From contig CAIWVR010000080.1 of the NCBI GenBank assembly GCA_903916165.1, positions 1-5,435 on the forward strand: a stretch of 5,435 nt of DNA, in the 5' to 3' direction. Below, in pieces: positions 1-5,380 of the stretch (within the stretch, counting starts at the first letter, position 1; every line of letters begins with the position of its first letter). This stretch comes from an uncultured Hyphomicrobiales bacterium. Lineage in GTDB: Bacteria; Pseudomonadota; Alphaproteobacteria; Rhizobiales; Beijerinckiaceae. A program made the position numbers and the translations under genes. The notes under the pieces were generated by a model. The model did not search any database and was not told where the DNA came from. It was given only the letters and a program-made list of their open reading frames with translations.

Positions 1-1167
1 GCGCGCCAGCCATTCGCGCAGGGTGCCGCTGCGCGGACCGTGCTCGGTTTCTTCCAGATCCGCCATCAGGAGACACAGGCGGCGTGTCGGGCGTGGCTCG
101 CCGTCGGCCAGCCACGGTGCCAGTGCCATGCGGGCCTTGCCGAAATCGCGCGCCTCCAGCGCGGCGCGGGCCAGCACCAGGGCACTTTCGATGTTGCGCG
201 GCGCGAGTGTGGCCAGATGCGCGGCGCGCGCCAGCCGTTCACGTGCGGCATCGCCCGGCCGCAGATGGACATAGGCCTGCGCAATCTCGGGGTGGGAGGA
301 TGCCCGCCATGCCGTCTCGAGGAGGCGTGCGGCCCGGCGCAGGTCGCCGCGCCGCGCGAGCAGGCCGCCGGCCACGACCGCGGCGGGCGTCAGGCCGGGC
401 GCGAGGTTCAGCGCGTCGCGGGCCTGTTTCAGGGCCGCCTCGGGGTCAAGGTCAACACCGTCGCGCGCCTGCGCCGTCAAGAGCACGGCGCGCTGGCGGT
501 CGGCCTGCGCGCGCGATGTCGCCTTCTGCGCGCGGCTGGTCTCGACAATGTCGAGGGCCGGGCGCCATTCGCCCCGCCGCACGTGCCAGTCGAGCAGGGC
601 TTCGCCCGCCCAGCCCAGCGGCGCGATGCGATGGGCCTGCTGCGCATAGAGATGGGCGGCATGGTCGTCGCCGCGCCGTGCGGCTTCCGCATGCAGGCCG
701 CGCAGGCCCAGCAGGCGGGTTTCCGGCCGCTCCACCATGCGCGAGAAGGTCGTTTCGGCGGTCTGGCGGTCCCCCTCGAGTTGCGCGGTCTGGGCGCGCA
801 GGAGCAGCGTCAGCGGGTCTTCGCCAATCAGCTTTTCGGCCTCCCGCGTGGCCCGCATTGCATAGCGCGAATCGCCCGCCGCCGCCGCGATCATGCCCCG
901 CGACAGCGCCGCATAGCCGCGGGCCCTGCGGCGGGCACGGGTCGTCAGCGCGACCAGAGACGGCAGCCGCAACGCAAGGCGCAGCACGCTCCAGATCACG
1001 AGCAGGACGATAAAGGCACAGATCAACCCTGCGAGGACCACCAGCAGCGATGTCTCTATGCGCAGCCCCTGCCAGGTGAGAACGATCTCGCCGGGACGAT
1101 CGGCCAGCCAGGACAGGCCAAGCGCCAGGACCGCGAGCAGCACCAGAAAGAGGATCAGGCGAATCAT
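1..1167 (-). CDS. hemY: HemY-type heme biosynthesis-associated inner-membrane TPR protein (C-terminus cut off by window edge)
   Basis: I translated this by hand from the ATG at 1167; it stays open for 389 codons to base 1, so the C-terminus lies outside the window. Two hydrophobic segments (about residues 3-20 and 40-63) flank a short loop containing WQGLRIETS, the layout of the HemY_N domain. From about residue 80 the chain is Ala/Arg/Leu-rich and helical, with TPR-like helix pairs (for example around 83-99, 120-145, 185-210 and 262-290). Proteins of this family usually have about 400-550 residues, so a modest tail is missing. It is an inner-membrane protein with the TPR part expected outside the membrane core; its exact role is not settled. 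It is not the Bacillus-type HemY (protoporphyrinogen oxidase), because no FAD-binding motif is present. It starts 6 bp after the mic60-like stop codon, so it is almost certainly co-transcribed and translationally coupled with that gene. Confidence 0.9.
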   Translation of the reverse strand, partial: MIRLILFLVLLAVLALGLSWLADRPGEIVLTWQGLRIETSLLVVLAGLICAFIVLLVIWSVLRLALRLPSLVALTTRARRRARGYAALSRGMIAAAAGDSRYAMRATREAEKLIGEDPLTLLLRAQTAQLEGDRQTAETTFSRMVERPETRLLGLRGLHAEAARRGDDHAAHLYAQQAHRIAPLGWAGEALLDWHVRRGEWRPALDIVETSRAQKATSRAQADRQRAVLLTAQARDGVDLDPEAALKQARDALNLAPGLTPAAVVAGGLLARRGDLRRAARLLETAWRASSHPEIAQAYVHLRPGDAARERLARAAHLATLAPRNIESALVLARAALEARDFGKARMALAPWLADGEPRPTRRLCLLMADLEETEHGPRSGTLREWLAR

Positions 1168-1173
1168 GCGGGG

Positions 1174-2328
1174 CTACTTCCTGGCAAGTGTGTCGAGCGC
1201 GTCGTCGAGCAGGCTGCGCACGGCGGCCTCGGCCTCAACGCGCTGGCGCGCGCGCGTGGCCCAGTCGCGGGCCGGGGCTTTCAGGTCATCGGGCAACCGG
1301 TCGAAGGCCGCAAGCGCCTCGGCCACCTCGCCGCGGTGCAGGGACCCTTCGATGCGGCTGACGCGCGCGGGGGCGTCCTCTCCGGCGATTTCGCCAACCG
1401 AGCGGATCCGCACGAGGCTTGCCGCGCTGCGCGCAAGGCGGTCCATCAGATCGCCCTCCGCCCGCACGGGCGCCCCGGCGCGCAGGAGGGTGGCGGAGAG
1501 GGCGGAAAAGTCCTGCGCCAGCCGTGCGGCGGAAGGCACGCCGGTTTCGGCGAGCGCTGCCAGTTTGGCGAGGCGGGCAGGGTCGGCACCCAGCCTGCCC
1601 AGCGCGCTCGCCTCGCGGGGAAAGGGCGTACCACGGTCGATCTGCCGGTGCAGGCTGCCGGCGACGGCGGCCAGCGCTGCGGAGTCGCGCCCGGCCATGC
1701 CGGTGATGTCGGGCGATTGGGTGGCGCGCATGTCCGTCTTGGGCGTCGCAAGCGCGCTCCGCAACGGGGCAAGTTCGCTGTCGAGGCGGGCCTCAAGCCG
1801 CGACAGGCGCTGGTCGAGCGGGCCGAGATCAACCCTCGGTGCTGCCGGCGGCGTCGGTTGGATACGCGACTGCTCGAGGGCGCGCTCCGCCTGGGTGCGG
1901 GCATCGGCTGTGGCCGTCTCGACGGCGTCGAGGCGCCTGCTGAGCGGGGCGAGATCGGCCGGGGCGGGCAAGACCGGGGCGGGTTTGGCTTCTTGCGCGG
2001 CAAGGCGCGCCTCCAGCGCGTCGAGGCGCTGGCCAAGCGCCAGCACCGATTCGCGCGAGGCGACCGGGGGCAGGGCGGGGTCGAACACAGAAAACAGCGC
2101 GACCCCGCACAGCAGCAGGGCGGCGAGCGCGGCGGGGCCGGGCCAGTCGAGGCGGGCCCCCGGCGGCGCGGTGGGGTCGGGTGTCAGGTCGGGCGCGGCG
2201 GTCTCGGCTGTCGCTGATGTGCTGGTCTCGCTTTCCAGCGCATGCCCCTCGATCGTGGGCGGCTCGCGGCGACTGCCGCGATTGGGAGTCGTCACCGTGC
2301 CGGCTGACTTTTCTGTTTCGTCGTTCAT
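1174..2328 (-). CDS. Mic60/mitofilin-like inner-membrane protein (COG4223 type)
   Basis: This 384-residue protein has the alphaproteobacterial mitofilin layout. It has a polar, Thr/Pro/Glu-rich N-terminus (1-62), one transmembrane helix (about 64-82, ending LFSVF), a long coiled-coil region (about 92-190) and a helical C-terminal mitofilin domain (about 205-384, ending LLDDALDTLARK). The coiled coil contains three related blocks around residues 99-110, 129-137 and 171-182 (RLDALEARL-like). Family knowledge: Mic60 homologues of alphaproteobacteria sit beside hemY and help shape the inner or intracytoplasmic membrane, with the coiled coil in the periplasm. The ATG at 2328 is preceded by GAGG at 4-nt spacing and AGGAG at 11 nt; a GTG slightly upstream is out of frame. 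The lyase gene lies 83 bp upstream, where hemD would often be found. The family assignment is strong from architecture and neighbour; membrane shaping in this organism is inferred. Confidence 0.87.
   Translation of the reverse strand: MNDETEKSAGTVTTPNRGSRREPPTIEGHALESETSTSATAETAAPDLTPDPTAPPGARLDWPGPAALAALLLCGVALFSVFDPALPPVASRESVLALGQRLDALEARLAAQEAKPAPVLPAPADLAPLSRRLDAVETATADARTQAERALEQSRIQPTPPAAPRVDLGPLDQRLSRLEARLDSELAPLRSALATPKTDMRATQSPDITGMAGRDSAALAAVAGSLHRQIDRGTPFPREASALGRLGADPARLAKLAALAETGVPSAARLAQDFSALSATLLRAGAPVRAEGDLMDRLARSAASLVRIRSVGEIAGEDAPARVSRIEGSLHRGEVAEALAAFDRLPDDLKAPARDWATRARQRVEAEAAVRSLLDDALDTLARK
1177..1182 (-). promoter_or_regulatory. hemY ribosome binding site inside the mic60 3' end
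   Basis: The last two sense codons of the mic60-like gene are AGG AAG, followed by TAG, then 6 nt and the hemY ATG. AGGAAG is a good Shine-Dalgarno match at 9-nt spacing. AGG is a rarely used Arg codon in such GC-rich genes, where CGC dominates, which suggests the codon was kept for its ribosome-binding role. Confidence 0.6.
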
Positions 2329-2411
2329 GCGGCCTCACGCTCCTGACTGCCAGACCATCATAAGCGATCGGGTGCCTTCAGGGAATCACTCAGGTTGCCT
2401 GCAGGGTCCCT
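2329..2411. other. 83-bp gap between lyase and mic60 genes with near-identical short repeats
   Basis: This gap shows no intrinsic terminator: no stable GC hairpin followed by a T run on the minus strand, so read-through from the lyase gene into mic60 is possible. CCTTCAGG occurs at 2375-2382 and again at 2409-2416, the second copy overlapping the lyase stop codon. With their left flanks the two copies match at 10 of 11 positions. A related palindrome, CCTGCAGG, sits between them at 2398-2405. No hemD remnant or other reading frame of note is present. Confidence 0.5.
2357..2385 (-). promoter_or_regulatory. Candidate internal promoter for mic60-hemY
   Basis: On the minus strand TATGAT (2357-2362) matches the sigma-70 -10 consensus TATAAT at 5 of 6 positions. 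Seventeen bases upstream is TTCCCT (2380-2385), a poor -35 with 3 of 6 matches. Initiation would fall near 2350, giving a leader of about 22 nt before the ATG at 2328. The strong -10 is the main support. The weak -35 means it may need an activator or may be coincidental. Confidence 0.3.
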
Positions 2412-3275
2412 TCAGGCCCGCGCGGCGATGGCCAGCGTGCGGCGCGCCATGTCGGCATGCAGCAATTCGACCATCTTGCCGTCGAGCGAGATCGCGCCTT
2501 TCGCGGCGTTTTCGGGCAGGTCGAAAGCGGCAATGACCTGGCGCGCCCAGGCCACTTCCGCCGCAGACGGCGCGAAGATTTCGTTGGCGACAGGAATCTG
2601 GTTGGGGTGGATGACGGTCTTGCCGTCCATGCCGAGATCGCGGCCCTGTTCGCATTCCGCGCGCAGTCCTTCCATGTCGGCGATCTGGTTCCAGACGCCG
2701 TCGAGAACGTCGATCCCATAGGCGCGCGCCGCGACGATGCTGCGCGACAGCCAGGCGATCATGGGTGCCCGGCCGGAGATCAGTCGCGCCCGCGTTTCCT
2801 TGGCGAGGTCGTTGGTGCCCATCACGAAGACGGCAAGCCGCGACGCCGGGTCGGCGGCGGTGCGGGCGATGGCGTCTATGTTGAGGATGCCGAGCGGTGT
2901 CTCGATCATCGCCCAGAGGCGGGTATGGACCGGTGCGCCGGCCGCGTTCAGGTCACGCGCGATGCGCGTGATGTCGCCCGGCGTGGAGACTTTCGGCAAC
3001 AGGATGGCGTCGGGCCCGGCCCGCAGGGCGGCGGCGAGATCCGCCCTGCCCCATTCTGTTTCCATGCCATTGGTGCGGATGACGACCTCACGCGTGCCGA
3101 AGCCGCCCGCCTGCACGGCGGCGCAGACCTGTTCGCGCGCGGCGGTCTTCTGGTCGGGTGCCACGGAATCCTCAAGATCGAGGATGATCGTGTCAGCAGG
3201 CAGGCCGCGCGCCTTTTCGATCGCGCGGGCGTTGGAACCCGGCATGTAAAGCGCGCTGCGGCGGGGGCGGATCAT
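2412..3275 (-). CDS. CitE/HpcH-family CoA-ester lyase (malyl-CoA lyase/thioesterase-like)
   Basis: This 287-residue protein is the size of single-domain CitE-like enzymes. Visible motifs in order are RRSALYMPGSN (5-15), DLEDSVAP (33-40), VVIRTNG with R67, LPK ending in K95, MIETPLGI with the acidic E125, GTNDLAKE with D156, and MDGKTVIHPNQI (216-227). E125 and D156 are the expected Mg2+ ligands, and R67 and the DLED loop bind the CoA-ester substrate in this TIM-barrel family. Members cleave or hydrolyse 3-hydroxy-acyl-CoA esters such as citryl-, malyl- or beta-methylmalyl-CoA. No citrate lyase alpha or gamma genes lie nearby, so a citrate lyase role is unlikely. A stand-alone malyl-CoA lyase or (3S)-malyl-CoA thioesterase (Mcl2-like) is more plausible, but the substrate cannot be read from the sequence. 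The ATG at 3275 has GGAG at 6-nt spacing. It is divergent from the carbonic anhydrase gene. Confidence 0.9.
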   Translation of the reverse strand: MIRPRRSALYMPGSNARAIEKARGLPADTIILDLEDSVAPDQKTAAREQVCAAVQAGGFGTREVVIRTNGMETEWGRADLAAALRAGPDAILLPKVSTPGDITRIARDLNAAGAPVHTRLWAMIETPLGILNIDAIARTAADPASRLAVFVMGTNDLAKETRARLISGRAPMIAWLSRSIVAARAYGIDVLDGVWNQIADMEGLRAECEQGRDLGMDGKTVIHPNQIPVANEIFAPSAAEVAWARQVIAAFDLPENAAKGAISLDGKMVELLHADMARRTLAIAARA

Positions 3276-3281
3276 CGTCGA

Positions 3282-3285
3282 CTCC
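3282..3285 (-). promoter_or_regulatory. Ribosome binding site of the CoA-ester lyase gene
   Basis: GGAG on the minus strand, 6 nt before the ATG at 3275. It supports this start, which also leaves the conserved RRSALYMPG motif at the very N-terminus, as in CitE-like relatives. Confidence 0.65.
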
Positions 3286-3306
3286 GATTGTAACCTTTGC
3301 GGTGCA

Positions 3307-3336
3307 GCCTAGGCGGTTCGAACCATTCCCGCCAAT
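3307..3336 (-). promoter_or_regulatory. Weak candidate promoter for the CoA-ester lyase gene
   Basis: On the minus strand ATTGGC (3331-3336) and CTAGGC (3307-3312) are separated by 18 nt. They loosely resemble the rhizobial sigma-70 pattern CTTGAC-N17-CTATAT (4 and 3 matches of 6). The perfect palindrome GGTTCGAACC (3315-3324) lies in the spacer. It is the best candidate I could find for this gene, but the match is poor. Confidence 0.22.
3312..3333. repeat. Inverted repeat with nested palindrome in the divergent intergenic region
   Basis: GGCGG (3312-3316) and CCGCC (3329-3333) are complementary arms around a 12-nt centre. Overlapping the left arm is the perfect 10-bp palindrome GGTTCGAACC (3315-3324). 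It lies about 40 bp from the lyase start, upstream of both genes, a location suited to a protein-binding site. The sequence resembles a tRNA T-loop but no tRNA fold is present. Confidence 0.45.
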
Positions 3337-3370
3337 GCCACCTTGGTCCGGGGGCAGCGCCAGAACCGCT

Positions 3371-3399
3371 CTCGACGCGGCTTGCCGCGGGGGCTATGG
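3371..3399 (+). promoter_or_regulatory. Candidate sigma-70 promoter of the carbonic anhydrase gene
   Basis: CTCGAC (3371-3376) matches the rhizobial -35 form CTTGAC at 5 of 6 positions. Exactly 17 nt downstream is CTATGG (3394-3399), matching CTATAT at 4 of 6. Initiation would fall near 3406, giving a leader of about 42 nt. A perfect dyad (3376-3389) fills most of the spacer. Confidence 0.4.
3376..3389. repeat. Perfect 6-bp dyad in the promoter spacer
   Basis: CGCGGC, TT, GCCGCG: a perfect inverted repeat of 6-bp arms with a 2-nt centre. No T run follows, so it is not an intrinsic terminator. Its place between the candidate -35 and -10 would suit a regulator that binds the spacer, but GC-rich DNA produces such dyads by chance fairly often. 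Confidence 0.45.
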
Positions 3400-3447
3400 A
3401 GCGCGTGACCGACAGCCGATCGAAACCGGCCTCAGCGAGACCCAGCC

Positions 3448-4194
3448 ATGACCGACTTGCATATCTCCGGCGTGCCAATCTCTGACCTGCCGCTTCCCGC
3501 ACCCGGGCCCATCTTGCCGCTCCGGCTGATCGAAGGTTATGAAGCTTTTGTCTCGGGACGATTTTCCAGCGAGCAGCAGCGCTACCGCACGCTGGCAGAA
3601 AATGGCCAGAAGCCGCGTGTGATGATGATCGGCTGCTGCGATTCCCGCGTCGCGCCGGAGGTGATTTTCGATGCCGGGCCGGGCGAGATCTTTGTGGTCC
3701 GCAATGTCGCCAATCTCGTGCCGCCCTATGCGCCCGACGATGATTACCATGGCACATCTGCGGCGCTGGAGTTTGGCGTCATGGCTTTGCGGGTCGAGCA
3801 CATCGTGGTCATGGGCCATGCGCAATGTGGTGGCGTGCGCGCCTATGCCGATTTCCAGCAGGACCCGTTCCATGCACCGCTGTCGCCGGGCGATTTCATC
3901 GGCAGCTGGATCAGGCTGATCGCCCCCTCAGCGGCGCGGCTCGGGGTGCCGCCTTCGCCCACGACGGAGGATTATGTCGAGGCGCTGGCGCTGGAATCGA
4001 TCAAGCAGAGCCTCGTCAACCTGCGCTCCTTCCCCTGCATCAGGACGCTGGAGGAACGCGGCAAGCTCAAATTGCACGGATGCTATTTTGGCGTGATGGA
4101 CGGTCGCCTGCTGGCCTATGACGCGGCAACCGACGCCTTTCAGTCGATCGCTGGCGAACTGCATGCGGCGGCGCTCGATACGCCAAGGTTCTAG
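3448..4194 (+). CDS. Beta-class carbonic anhydrase
   Basis: This 248-residue cytoplasmic zinc enzyme interconverts CO2 and bicarbonate. The beta-class signature is complete: the CxDSR motif reads CCDSR (63-67), giving zinc ligand C63 and the catalytic D65/R67 pair; the second zinc motif HxxC reads GHAQCGG (123-129), giving H124 and C127. Also conserved are FVVRNVANLVPPY (82-94) and GTSAALEFGV (102-111). The C-terminal part (about 145-225, with SPGDFIGSW, NLRSFPC and LKLHGCYFGV) is typical of the family. The first 25 residues are Pro-rich and look like a short, poorly conserved extension. The Shine-Dalgarno is weak (CGAG about 8 nt before the ATG), so the exact start is less certain than the identity; no other ATG lies between it and the conserved RLIEGYEAF (26-34). 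It diverges from the CoA-ester lyase and converges on the Nudix gene with 9 bp between stop codons. Confidence 0.94.
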   Translation: MTDLHISGVPISDLPLPAPGPILPLRLIEGYEAFVSGRFSSEQQRYRTLAENGQKPRVMMIGCCDSRVAPEVIFDAGPGEIFVVRNVANLVPPYAPDDDYHGTSAALEFGVMALRVEHIVVMGHAQCGGVRAYADFQQDPFHAPLSPGDFIGSWIRLIAPSAARLGVPPSPTTEDYVEALALESIKQSLVNLRSFPCIRTLEERGKLKLHGCYFGVMDGRLLAYDAATDAFQSIAGELHAAALDTPRF

Positions 4195-4203
4195 AGCGAC
4201 TGT
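4195..4203. other. 9-bp convergent junction without a visible terminator
   Basis: The carbonic anhydrase stop (TAG, ending 4194) and the Nudix stop (TCA on the plus strand, from 4204) are separated by 9 bp. No hairpin with a T run is visible here or just inside either gene, so opposing transcripts probably overlap or end Rho-dependently. Confidence 0.6.
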
Positions 4204-4686
4204 TCAGGTGAGGTTCACCGGCACCAACTCGTCGCGTTCGCTCTTCGGCTGGTCGATGAAGGCGCGGATCAGTTTCGCGAGTTCGGGTTCGCGAACCGCG
4301 TCTGCGGCTTCGTCGATCGGAAACCAGCGTGTGATGCGCTCCTCGCGTTCAGGCCAGTTCTTGCGCTGGCGTTCCACTTCAAGCGGAAAGACGTCGACGC
4401 GGCATAGGATGCCTGCGCCGTTTCGCAGCAACTTGATGTAGTGATACGAGCCGAGCGAGACCTTTTCGATCTTGCCGACGACCCCGGCTTCCTCGAGTGC
4501 CTCCTGCGCCGCTGCTGCATGTGGTTTGCGGCCCTTCATCGGCCAGCCCTTCGGGATCACCCAGCGTTTGGTCTCGCGCGAGGAGACAAGCATCACCTCG
4601 CGCTGCGGCGTGAGCCGAAACGGCAGGGCGGCATATTGCGTGCGCGGTTCAGCGGCGCGATGCGGAGCTTTCTCCTTGTCCTTCAT
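4204..4686 (-). CDS. Nudix hydrolase with off-consensus Nudix box
   Basis: This 160-residue protein has a single Nudix domain (about residues 17-145). The Nudix box runs from G47 to V69 and aligns with GX5EX7REUXEEXGU without gaps. E62, E65 and E66, the metal-binding glutamates, are present, as are G47 and G68. However, the first box Glu is Arg (R53) and the Arg of REUXEE is Gln (Q61, codon CAG). The flanking RWVIPKGWPMKG (41-52) is typical of the alphaproteobacterial subgroup related to diphosphoinositol-polyphosphate or Ap(n)A hydrolases, so a phosphorylated nucleotide or polyphosphate-type substrate is plausible but unproven. The start at 4686 lies 29 bp after the stop of the GyrI-like gene, suggesting co-transcription. 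The ribosome binding site is poor: a G-run ending GGA about 12 nt upstream. The gene ends tail to tail with the carbonic anhydrase. Confidence 0.9.
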   Translation of the reverse strand: MKDKEKAPHRAAEPRTQYAALPFRLTPQREVMLVSSRETKRWVIPKGWPMKGRKPHAAAAQEALEEAGVVGKIEKVSLGSYHYIKLLRNGAGILCRVDVFPLEVERQRKNWPEREERITRWFPIDEAADAVREPELAKLIRAFIDQPKSERDELVPVNLT

Positions 4687-4715
4687 GTCGTAAGTTCGTC
4701 CCCCCGGACCTGTCG

Positions 4716-5315
4716 TTACTTGATGAAGACGAAAATATCCACCTGCAGGCCATTGTCGTCGGCCGATTTTGGCTCGGTGATATATTCTTCGATGAAGATC
4801 GGCCTGGCCTCGATGCTCTTTTCGTCGAGATAGGCGGTGATCGCCTCATAGGTGGAATCGATATCGTCATAGGCGCTGCGATGTTCGAAACGCATGGTGG
4901 CGCCGGCGGGCGTTTCGCCAATTGTCACCGGCGCGGCCAGTGTCATATTCGGAGGCGCTGCGGCATCGAGCGGGATCATTGCCTGGAACTTGAAGCCCTG
5001 GTCGTCCGTTTCGATGAAGACCGTGAGGGGTTTGCCGCCCGGCTTCAGGCCGGCCCTGTTCATGGCCGCGCGCAGGTCGCTGAACGATTTTGTGATGCTG
5101 CTGAAGCCAGCCTCCCATTCGGCAGTTCCCGCGAGCACGGCGGCGGGACGGGCGCTGAGCTGGACCGCATGGGCGCTGGACGCATCACCCGTCGAGCGGC
5201 CGGCGTCGGGGGCTGGCGTTGCCCCGGTCATCTGCGCAAGTGCAGGTGCCGGCACAGCAAGGACGAGAAGTGCGCAAGCGATGCGCAGCTTGGGCAAAAG
5301 GGACAGGATCATCAT
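4716..5315 (-). CDS. Exported GyrI-like (AraC effector-binding-type) domain protein
   Basis: This 199-residue protein has a clear Sec signal peptide: a basic start (K9, R11), a hydrophobic core (about 12-22) and a signal peptidase I site ALA at 25-27, so the mature protein should be periplasmic. A low-complexity linker (28-50) leads into a GyrI-like/SOUL-type ligand-binding domain (about 52-199). It includes WEAGFSSITKSF (67-78), LTVFIETDDQGFKFQAMIP (97-115), STYEAITAYLDE (154-165) and IEEYITEP (175-182). There is no helix-turn-helix region, unlike AraC- or MerR-family regulators that carry this domain, so it may bind a small molecule or a partner in the periplasm. The function is unknown. 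The ATG at 5315 is preceded by GGAG at 7-nt spacing; a second ATG follows at once in frame. The Nudix gene is 29 bp downstream and probably in the same operon. Similar exported proteins occur in Hyphomicrobiales, by recollection rather than search. Confidence 0.85.
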   Translation of the reverse strand: MMILSLLPKLRIACALLVLAVPAPALAQMTGATPAPDAGRSTGDASSAHAVQLSARPAAVLAGTAEWEAGFSSITKSFSDLRAAMNRAGLKPGGKPLTVFIETDDQGFKFQAMIPLDAAAPPNMTLAAPVTIGETPAGATMRFEHRSAYDDIDSTYEAITAYLDEKSIEARPIFIEEYITEPKSADDNGLQVDIFVFIK

Positions 5316-5322
5316 TTTGCGG

Positions 5323-5326
5323 CTCC
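5323..5326 (-). promoter_or_regulatory. Ribosome binding site of the GyrI-like gene
   Basis: GGAG on the minus strand, 7 nt before the first ATG at 5315. It favours the first of two adjacent in-frame ATG codons. Confidence 0.65.
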
Positions 5327-5332
5327 GCGGGC

Positions 5333-5354
5333 GGCCACCGATTCAAACGGTGCC
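5333..5354 (-). promoter_or_regulatory. Leader hairpin upstream of the GyrI-like gene
   Basis: CACCG (5336-5340) pairs with CGGTG (5348-5352) around the 7-nt loop ATTCAAA. The stem extends by two further G-C pairs (5333-5334 with 5353-5354) past one bulged C at 5335. It would lie in the mRNA leader between the predicted start of transcription (about 5366) and the ribosome binding site at 5323-5326. No T run follows, so it is not an intrinsic terminator. Confidence 0.4.
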
Positions 5355-5368
5355 ACGCAAATCATTCT

Positions 5369-5380
5369 CCCCATATGGGG
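5369..5380. promoter_or_regulatory. Perfect 12-bp palindrome, likely operator
   Basis: CCCCATATGGGG is a perfect palindrome with no spacer. It covers the predicted -10 element of the GyrI-like/Nudix promoter, the classic place for a repressor dimer to block RNA polymerase. The cognate regulator is not visible in this window. Confidence 0.5.

Noticed and set aside
1246..1258. Alternating GC run as possible Z-DNA
   Set aside because: It is short, lies within the mic60 reading frame and is explained by Arg/Ala codons in a GC-rich gene.
40..2217. 725-codon open frame on the plus strand across hemY and mic60
   Set aside because: It is antisense to two well-supported genes and their junction, its product is Arg/Gly/Gln-rich with no domain I recognise, and long antisense frames are expected at this GC content.
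1058..2536. 492-codon plus-strand open frame, and the similar one at 2457-3293
   Set aside because: Both lie opposite conserved genes and have Ser/Arg/Ala-rich or otherwise unrecognisable products; they mirror the codon structure of the real genes.
3287..3292. TACAAT on the minus strand as a -10 for the lyase gene
   Set aside because: It matches at 5 of 6 positions but touches the ribosome binding site, so initiation would leave almost no leader, and there is no -35 at the right distance.
3312..3336. tRNA-like T-loop sequence GGTTCGAACC followed by CCGCCA
   Set aside because: The T-stem does not pair beyond one or two bases on either strand and no D-arm or anticodon arm could be found upstream.
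4204..4220. Short hairpin GGTGA-GGT-TCACC as a shared terminator
   Set aside because: The stem is only 5 bp, lies inside the Nudix coding end and has no T run on either side.
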